Source: Faecousia sp.
Lineage (GTDB): Bacteria > Bacillota > Clostridia > Oscillospirales > Oscillospiraceae
Assembly (NCBI GenBank): GCA_029258495.1
Contig: JARHYV010000100.1
Span: 1 to 19,439, forward strand
Length of the DNA stretch: 19,439 nt
Direction: 5' to 3'
Below the pieces are notes generated by a model. The model was not told where the DNA came from and did not search any database. It saw only the letters and a program-made list of their open reading frames with translations. Position numbers and translations under genes: made by a program. Of this stretch, positions 14,680 to 19,439 are shown one piece after another. Numbering within the stretch: position 1 is the first letter of the stretch; each line of letters begins with the position of its first letter.

Positions 14680-15150
14680 ATGATTGGGCACTACATACAA
14701 CCAAAAGAAATTGTGATCGACTCCACATTATCGCTTGTGAAATACTATCCGAACTATACAAGGACACTTCCTTGGTATCAGGACTTGGAGGTATGCAGGC
14801 AAGTGGACAATCGGAATGATCCGTATGATCGGGAACGGCTCAGCAGAATGTACCGATATTTGTCCAAAGAGGGCGAATGCTATTATATCAAATTCCGTGA
14901 AAACGGACGGAGCCACTTGGTAGGGGAGATTACCTTGTACAACGGCGAGGTTGCCATTGTGATCTGCAAGGAATATCAGAATCGCCATCTTGGCAGAAAA
15001 GCGGTGTCTGCGCTCATAAACCGAGCCAGACAGGTTGGATGGACAAGGATAGATGCGCAGATCTATTCCTTCAACAAGCAGAGTCAGAGAATGTTTTCGT
15101 CCGTTGGTTTTCGTAAAATTGCATCTGAAAGCTATCAGCTGATGCTGTGA
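14680..15150 (+). CDS. GNAT-family N-acetyltransferase
   Basis: This 156-residue enzyme should transfer an acetyl group from acetyl-CoA to an amine; the substrate is unknown. ATG 14680 is preceded by AGGAGG (14667-14673) with a 6-base spacer; upstream in-frame codons lack such a site and overlap the promoter. The N-terminal half (MIGHYIQPKE, LPWYQDLEVCRQVDN) precedes the acetyl-CoA fold: a beta strand, LVGEITLYNGEVAIVICK, then motif A, EYQNRHLGRKAVSALINRA, where N-R-H-L-G-R replaces the canonical Q/R-x-x-G-x-G/A pyrophosphate loop. Motif B-like IYSFNKQSQRMFSSVGF follows. It is transcribed alone from its own promoter, divergent from the BTAD regulator. There is no clear link to pilus or polymer genes. 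Confidence 0.88.
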   Translation: MIGHYIQPKEIVIDSTLSLVKYYPNYTRTLPWYQDLEVCRQVDNRNDPYDRERLSRMYRYLSKEGECYYIKFRENGRSHLVGEITLYNGEVAIVICKEYQNRHLGRKAVSALINRARQVGWTRIDAQIYSFNKQSQRMFSSVGFRKIASESYQLML

Positions 15151-15259
15151 AGTGTAAATAATTTTGTGAATACTCATATTGGACAATATATATAATTTTC
15201 TCACAAATTGTCCGGAATAAATATAGAAATCAGATGTTTTTGCGTCAAAAGCAAGTACT

Positions 15260-15323
15260 TATATACAGCCCCCGAAACGATTCCAATTCTAATGAGTGGT
15301 ATTGCTTCGGGGGCTGTTATATA
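15260..15323. repeat. Large imperfect inverted repeat
   Basis: CAGCCCCCGAA (15266-15276) pairs with TTCGGGGGCTG (15306-15316), and TATATA arms extend the stem to 17 bp with one bulged base. The loop is 29 bases. There is no T-run, so it is a poor terminator candidate. It lies 110 bases after the acetyltransferase stop and may be its transcript 3' end, or part of a decayed element. Confidence 0.6.
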
Positions 15324-15417
15324 TAAGCAAATTATCCAACATCTGGATACGCCTTATGAGCACCTGCATTGGATCTATGAGAAGGCAGATGAGATCTCCA
15401 AGGAGCGGCTCAGCTGA
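15319..15417 (+). pseudogene. Possible 3' remnant of a decayed gene
   Basis: The open frame ending at TGA 15415-15417 reads VIYKQIIQHLDTPYEHLHW, then IYEKADEISKERLS. Codons (CTG, GAG, ATC, AAG) match neighbouring real genes, and the residues look like a folded protein end. There is no start codon with a ribosome site, and the frame upstream runs through the inverted repeat and an AT-rich stretch. I do not recognise the parent family. A strong terminator follows 43 bases later, as expected for the end of an old transcription unit. A chance open frame remains possible. Confidence 0.35.
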
Positions 15418-15460
15418 TCTGAAAAGTACAAAATCCGGCAACGATACAGGTTTATTTTGT

Positions 15461-15502
15461 CCCCCACTGTGTGATAGTATTTGCCCACAGTGGGGGCATT
15501 TT
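15461..15502 (+). terminator. Intrinsic terminator
   Basis: CCCCCACTGTG (15461-15471) pairs perfectly with CACAGTGGGGG (15486-15496) across a 14-base loop and is followed by CATTTTTA. It would end transcripts coming from the acetyltransferase side. Confidence 0.85.
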
Positions 15503-15522
15503 TATTACCTGATCAGTATGAC

Positions 15523-15621
15523 ATGAAGCCCTTTATGTTTCGGATTTTCTCAGCCCTCTGGCGAGGTTTCCCCATCTCCCTAAGGGAATTTGACGGGAAC
15601 AGCTCTCGTATATACAGCTGA
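15523..15621 (+). other. 32-codon open frame, uncertain
   Basis: ATG 15523 to TGA 15619-15621 encodes MKPFMFRIFSALWRGFPISL followed by REFDGNSSRIYS. There is no ribosome binding site and no promoter I can defend. The stretch also contains short hairpins (CCTC-TGGC-GAGG near 15555-15567; CAGCT/AGCTG arms near 15600-15620) and is followed 8 bases later by a strong terminator. It could be a small gene, a structured RNA, or a copy of a dispersed intergenic element. I cannot decide between these from one copy. Confidence 0.25.
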
Positions 15622-15628
15622 CCGGACT

Positions 15629-15666
15629 AAAAGGCCCTGAAAGGCATAATCCTTTCAGGGCCTTTT
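15629..15666. terminator. Perfect bidirectional terminator before the Dlt-like operon
   Basis: A perfect 16-bp inverted repeat (15629-15644 with 15651-15666) has the 6-base loop CATAAT. It begins with AAAA and ends with TTTT, so it can work on either strand. It insulates the downstream operon from upstream transcription. Confidence 0.92.
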
Positions 15667-15704
15667 ATATGAAGAAAGTAAATGGGAGTGGATGACAAAT
15701 GACC

Positions 15705-15731
15705 GTGTATACCCTTTTGCAGAGGATACAC
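15705..15731. repeat. Imperfect inverted repeat upstream of the Dlt-like operon promoter
   Basis: GTGTATACC (15705-15713) pairs with GGATACAC (15724-15731) with one bulged base. It lies about 60 bases before the -35 box. It could be a regulator site; nothing else supports this. The rest of 15667-15790 shows no gene. Confidence 0.35.
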
Positions 15732-15790
15732 GAAAAAATCTCACTACATATTACACAGCGTATATGACGGTTTGATAAATAGGGAAATGA

Positions 15791-15819
15791 TTGACAGCAT
15801 AAAAAAAGTGTTGTAGAAT
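15791..15819 (+). promoter_or_regulatory. Sigma-A promoter of the adenylation/carrier/MBOAT operon
   Basis: TTGACA (15791-15796) is followed after exactly 17 bases by TAGAAT (15814-15819). Transcription would start near 15826, giving a short leader of about 33 bases before ATG 15859, too short for a riboswitch. Confidence 0.9.
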
Positions 15820-15858
15820 ATATGAGATTATGGGGTTTAAGAAAGGAATGTTGCCATA

Positions 15859-17355
15859 ATGAATCATGTTTTGGAGTATCTTGAATCCGCTGTGCACAAA
15901 TGCCCGGATAAGATTTCGGTTGCATATGGTGATGACAAATACACCTATCGGGAATTGAGTGATATCTCAAAGAAAATCGGTGCGGCCATTCGCGCTGAAA
16001 AATTAGAAGATCGACCCATCGGCGTGATCGCTGAGCGTGGGATCGAAACACTGGCGCTGTTCCTTGGAGTTCTGTACAGCGGCAATTTCTATGTTCCCAT
16101 CGACCCGGAGCTGGCGCCTGCAAAGCTGCAGGCTATGATCGATGATTCTGAATTTCCTGTGATCCTGTCCAAAGGTCGCGACTGCGGCATCTTGGAAAAG
16201 GTAGATTTTTCTGGCAGACATCTGTGCGTTGCTGATTGTATGTCAGCGGATGGAAATTCCGTTGCTGTCCCGGAGATCGGCGGCAATCGTCCTGCCTATA
16301 TGGTTTACACCTCTGGATCTACCGGAAAACCCAAGGGTGTTCTGAAAAGTCATGGTGCGGTCATCAGCTATATCGAGGCATACGCCGATACATTCGACTT
16401 TTCAGAGGATGAGATCATCGGAAACCAGACTCCGTTTTTCTTCGATGCCTCTGCAAAGGACATTTATCTGATGCTCAAAATGGGCTGCACCATGGAGATC
16501 ATTCCGACCTCCATGTTCTCGCTGCCTCCGGAGCTTATCGATTATCTGAATGCGAAGAAAATCACATTTATCTCTTGGGTGCCCACGGCACTTTCTCTGG
16601 TGGCGACCCTGAACCCCTTCTCACTGGTAAAGCCTGAAACGCTGAAAAAAGTGTTCTTTGTAGGCGAAGTGATGCCGATGAAACATCTGAACACCTGGAG
16701 AAAAAATCTGCCAGATCTTCAGTATGTGAACCTCTACGGATCTTCTGAGATCGCCGGCATCTGCTGCTATTATGAGGTGAACGGAGAGTTCCAGAATGAT
16801 GAGGTGCTGCCTATGGGTAAGGCACTGAAAAATTGCAGGATCTACCTGATGGACAACGATCAGGTGGTGAATGAGGTTGACCACGTCGGAGAGCTCTATC
16901 TCGTTTCCGATGCGCTGGCTCTGGAATACTACCATGACCCGGAAAAGACAGAGAAATCCTTCCTAACAAAGGATTTTGGAGAAGGCCCGGTTCGCTGTTT
17001 CAGAACAGGTGATCTTGCGCGCATGGACGCAGAGGGAAATTTGATTTTCGCTGCAAGAACGGATTTCCAGATCAAACATATGGGACATCGGATCGAGCTA
17101 GGCGAGATCGAGTCCGTTGCCGGCGCATTGCCGGAGATCGACCGCTGCTGCTGCCTATACAATGCGCCGAAACGCAAAATCGTTCTGTTTTGCACACTGG
17201 CAGAACAGGCAGACCTGACAGGACAGCAGATCCGCAGTATTCTGCGAGAAAAACTATCGAGCTATATGCTGCCCGGTAAAGTACAGATCATGGATCACCT
17301 GCCCATCAACCAAAACGGAAAGATTGACAGACAGGCACTGAAATCCATGCTTTAA
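15859..17355 (+). CDS. Amino-acid adenylation enzyme, DltA-like
   Basis: This 498-residue ligase should activate an amino acid or similar acid with ATP and load it on the carrier encoded next. It is a single stand-alone adenylation domain. Visible motifs: the phosphate loop YTSGSTGKPKG (150-160), NLYGSSE (291-297), FRTGDLA (381-387), GHRIELGEIE (409-418) and the catalytic lysine in NGKID (488). The domain resembles DltA, the D-alanine:carrier ligase: Asp196 in FFFDAS aligns with the DltA aspartate that binds the substrate amine, so the substrate is probably an amino acid. Two features differ. The usual YGPTE is YGSSE, and the residue before GEV, a Cys in DltA, is Val268. That pocket residue is linked to D-alanine choice in DltA, as I recall it. 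The substrate should be treated as open. Operon: carrier gene 22 bases downstream. Confidence 0.88.
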   Translation: MNHVLEYLESAVHKCPDKISVAYGDDKYTYRELSDISKKIGAAIRAEKLEDRPIGVIAERGIETLALFLGVLYSGNFYVPIDPELAPAKLQAMIDDSEFPVILSKGRDCGILEKVDFSGRHLCVADCMSADGNSVAVPEIGGNRPAYMVYTSGSTGKPKGVLKSHGAVISYIEAYADTFDFSEDEIIGNQTPFFFDASAKDIYLMLKMGCTMEIIPTSMFSLPPELIDYLNAKKITFISWVPTALSLVATLNPFSLVKPETLKKVFFVGEVMPMKHLNTWRKNLPDLQYVNLYGSSEIAGICCYYEVNGEFQNDEVLPMGKALKNCRIYLMDNDQVVNEVDHVGELYLVSDALALEYYHDPEKTEKSFLTKDFGEGPVRCFRTGDLARMDAEGNLIFAARTDFQIKHMGHRIELGEIESVAGALPEIDRCCCLYNAPKRKIVLFCTLAEQADLTGQQIRSILREKLSSYMLPGKVQIMDHLPINQNGKIDRQALKSML

Positions 17356-17377
17356 TAAAATTACGAGGTGTATAAAA

Positions 17378-17605
17378 ATGGAAGAATTACTGGAAATTAT
17401 GAATGAAATCAACTCTGATGTTGATTACGCCACCGAAGACAATCTCATCGACGGGCATGTGTACGACTCTCTGGAGATCCTGACCCTGATCACGGAGATC
17501 TGCGATACATTTGATATCGAGATCGGTGCAAAGTGGATGCGCAACGAGAATTTCAACAGCGCTCAGCGTATCTGGGAAATGATCCAGATGATCCAGGAAG
17601 AGTGA
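17378..17605 (+). CDS. Acyl/peptidyl carrier protein, DltC-like
   Basis: This 75-residue acidic helical protein carries the activated substrate on a phosphopantetheine arm. The attachment residue is Ser31 in the YDSLEIL motif (29-35), at the start of helix 2 as in the family. The length is close to DltC (about 78). Helix 3 and the end (ENFNSAQRIWEMIQMI) match the loop-plus-helix 4 pattern. GAGGTG lies upstream of ATG 17378. Its place directly between the adenylation enzyme and the MBOAT protein identifies its partners. Whether it accepts D-alanine cannot be read from sequence. Confidence 0.88.
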   Translation: MEELLEIMNEINSDVDYATEDNLIDGHVYDSLEILTLITEICDTFDIEIGAKWMRNENFNSAQRIWEMIQMIQEE

Positions 17606-17631
17606 TTGTGTCCACCGATTAGGAGAGAAAA

Positions 17632-19221
17632 ATGTCAATCATATCTTTTACATTTCTCATCTTTCTCTTTTCGGTCTTTGTGCTGTATTATTTGGTGCCG
17701 AAACGCTTTCAGTGGGTGATCCTGCTGGCTGCCAGTATCGTATTCTATACGGCAGGCGGTATCCAAAGTCTGGGCTTTATCCTTACGACGGCTACCACGG
17801 TGTATATCGGTGCCATCGCCATGCAGAAATTGGCGGAGCAGCAAAAACAATACCTGAAAGAGAATAAGGCTGTCCTCAGCAAGGAGGAAAAAACAGCCTA
17901 TAAGACAAAGACAAAGAAAAAGCGCAAGTACTGGATGCTTGCAGTGTTGCTGCTGAATGTGGGACTGCTGTGCTTTTTCAAGTATTTCCATTTTGCTCTG
18001 GAGCAGATCAATGCAATCCTGCATTTGACAGGAGCAACGGAAATTCAGGATACATTCCAGTTTATCGTCCCACTGGGTATTTCGTTTTACACATTTCAGG
18101 CCACCGGTTATCTGCTGAATGTGTACTGGGAGAAGACCACTGCGGAGAAGAACTATGCGAAGATGGTATTGTTCGTTTCCTTCTTCCCTCAGATCACGCA
18201 GGGCCCGATCAGTGAATACGACCAGCTCTCTGCTGAATTATTTGCGGAGCATACCTTCTCCTACAAAAACTATTCTTGGGGCTTGCAGCGCCTGCTGTGG
18301 GGTTTCTTTAAGAAGATGGCCATTGCCAATGTTCTTTCTCCTTGGGTAGGAGATATTTTTCAGAACTATGGCTCATATGCAGGTGTAACGGTTTTGATCG
18401 GCGCGTTCTTGTACAGCATCCAAATCTATGCTGATTTTTCCGGTTATATGGATATCATGTGCGGTTTCTGTGAGGTACTGGGGATTCGCTTGACCGAAAA
18501 CTTTGAAAGACCGTATTTCTCTAAATCTGTTGCTGAATACTGGCGCAGATGGCATATGAGTCTGGGTGCTTGGTTCAAGAATTACATCTATTTCCCCATT
18601 GGAATGTCCACATGGAGCAGAAAGCTTGCTAAGACAACTAGAGCAAAGATGGGCAAGCATTTTGCAAACACTTTCCCGGCAACTATTGCACTGCTGATCG
18701 TATGGACTGCCACCGGTATGTGGCATGGTGCAAGCTGGGCATACATATCATGGGGTCTTGTTAATGGATTGTTTATTATTCTCGGTATGTGGCTGGAGCC
18801 TGTTTACGAGACATGCAGAAACAAACTCCATTTGAGCAGTGATATCTGGGCGTGGAGAGCATTCCAGACCATCCGTACATTCATCCTGGTGACATTTATC
18901 AAGGTGCTGCCGGAAGTTGGTACGCTGAAGGACGGTGTGGGACTGCTCAAGCGGATCTTTACAAACTATACGATCCCTGCTACATTTTCGGAATGGTTTC
19001 CCTATGTTACAGCGCGAAATACGCTTTGCATGATCGCATTTAGCGTAGTCGTAATGTTTGTGGTCAGCCTGATACAGCGCCGTCAGCCGGTTCGTCAGTG
19101 GATGCACCGGATTCCGGTTGTTGTCAGACTGGGAATATATGTTGTGATGTTCTTGGGCATTGTTTATTATGGCATTCCGGCATCGATGGAAGTTGGAGGT
19201 TTTATGTATGCACAATTTTAG
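17632..19221 (+). CDS. MBOAT-family membrane O-acyltransferase, DltB/AlgI-like
   Basis: This 529-residue multi-pass membrane protein likely moves the carrier-bound acyl group across the membrane onto an envelope polymer. AGGAGAG precedes ATG 17632. Family marks are visible: PLGISFYTFQATGYLLNVYW (about 147-166), FFPQITQGPISEYDQL (184-199), EYWRRWHMSLGAWFKNYIYF (302-321) and the catalytic His365 in TGMWHGASWAYISWG. About ten or more hydrophobic stretches are seen. A lysine-rich cytoplasmic loop lies at about 66-100. In Dlt systems the homologue passes D-alanine from DltC to lipoteichoic acid; AlgI-type relatives acetylate polysaccharides. The presence of a carrier protein favours the Dlt-like mechanism. 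The stop codon overlaps the next gene by 14 bases. Confidence 0.93.
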   Translation: MSIISFTFLIFLFSVFVLYYLVPKRFQWVILLAASIVFYTAGGIQSLGFILTTATTVYIGAIAMQKLAEQQKQYLKENKAVLSKEEKTAYKTKTKKKRKYWMLAVLLLNVGLLCFFKYFHFALEQINAILHLTGATEIQDTFQFIVPLGISFYTFQATGYLLNVYWEKTTAEKNYAKMVLFVSFFPQITQGPISEYDQLSAELFAEHTFSYKNYSWGLQRLLWGFFKKMAIANVLSPWVGDIFQNYGSYAGVTVLIGAFLYSIQIYADFSGYMDIMCGFCEVLGIRLTENFERPYFSKSVAEYWRRWHMSLGAWFKNYIYFPIGMSTWSRKLAKTTRAKMGKHFANTFPATIALLIVWTATGMWHGASWAYISWGLVNGLFIILGMWLEPVYETCRNKLHLSSDIWAWRAFQTIRTFILVTFIKVLPEVGTLKDGVGLLKRIFTNYTIPATFSEWFPYVTARNTLCMIAFSVVVMFVVSLIQRRQPVRQWMHRIPVVVRLGIYVVMFLGIVYYGIPASMEVGGFMYAQF

Positions 19222-19439
19222 ACGAGCGGTATGCATGACCTTGGCTTTCTTGATTTGCCTTTTTGCCGCGACAGTTGCACTTACAGAGCCGTATTTTCAG
19301 ACAGAACCATACAGTTATCAGGATGCCAAAGCGCGTGATGCATTTGCAGGATCAATCGATACCGTGTATTTGGGAGCAAGTCAGGCTTATCGCGCACTTA
19401 TTCCCTCGATTCTGGATGAAAAACTTGGTACGAGTAGTT
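19208..19439 (+). CDS. DltD/SGNH-like membrane-anchored protein (3' end missing)
   Basis: A frame starting at ATG 19208, 8 bases after GGAGG (19195-19199), stays open to the window edge (77 codons). It encodes MHNFRRAVCMTLAFLICLFA, a signal-anchor segment, then an extracellular stretch with VYLGASQAYRALIPSILDEK. The pattern G-A-S-x-x-x-R, just after a predicted strand, matches the block I nucleophile region of SGNH/DltD-like proteins; the Ser of GAS is the likely nucleophile. In Dlt systems DltD acts with DltB outside the membrane in transfer to, or editing of, the polymer. Overlap with the MBOAT stop argues for coupled expression. The catalytic Asp-His pair would lie beyond the window. Confidence 0.78.
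   Translation, partial: MHNFRRAVCMTLAFLICLFAATVALTEPYFQTEPYSYQDAKARDAFAGSIDTVYLGASQAYRALIPSILDEKLGTSS

Noticed and set aside
14512..14700. N-terminal extension of the BTAD regulator up to 14700
   Set aside because: It would cover both the regulator's own TTGACA/TATGAT promoter and the acetyltransferase start. GGAGG immediately before 14514-14511 sets the start there.

Overview
The window looks like chromosome from a gut-type member of the class Clostridia (Firmicutes), most like the Oscillospiraceae/Ruminococcaceae. That placement rests on protein style only: LPXTG sorting signals, several sortases, a BTAD-type regulator, PAS domains with the KCY...CxxC signature, strong AGGAGG-type ribosome binding sites and moderate G+C. 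I could not run a database search. No rRNA, tRNA, CRISPR array, transposase or phage gene was seen.

Region 1 (1-3340) is a cyclic-di-GMP module. It has the end of a diguanylate cyclase with intact GGDEF and inhibitory I-site, then an 834-residue PAS/degenerate-GGDEF/EAL/PAS/GAF protein that should be a phosphodiesterase, closed by an intrinsic terminator.

Region 2 (3390-13290) is a sortase-assembled pilus operon. It starts at a TATAAT promoter with a perfect 10-bp direct repeat (12-bp period) where a -35 box should be. The gene order is: coiled-coil protein of unknown function, type I signal peptidase, giant LPETG surface pilin, major LPSTG pilin, class C sortase, small LPQTG pilin, and a second sortase. 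A hairpin between the major pilin and the class C sortase may set their relative expression. A perfect 21-bp bidirectional terminator separates the operon from the convergent regulator.

Region 3 (13306-14511, minus strand) encodes a winged-helix/BTAD (SARP-like) regulator with a degenerate cyclase-like C-terminus, under a consensus promoter. It is the natural candidate to bind the direct repeat in the pilus promoter. A GNAT acetyltransferase with its own promoter diverges from it.

Region 4 (15151-15790) is a 640-bp stretch without a confident gene. It holds a large inverted repeat, a short coding-like fragment, a 32-codon open frame and two strong terminators.

Region 5 (15791-19439) is an operon led by a consensus sigma-A promoter: adenylation enzyme, carrier protein, MBOAT O-acyltransferase and the start of a DltD/SGNH-like protein. 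It resembles the D-alanylation (Dlt) system but has the order A-carrier-MBOAT-D and changed active-site motifs, so the substrate may not be D-alanine.

The working picture is a cell-surface locus: a second-messenger module and a BTAD regulator beside a pilus, followed by a pathway that probably acylates an envelope polymer. The links between modules are inferred from neighbourhood only.
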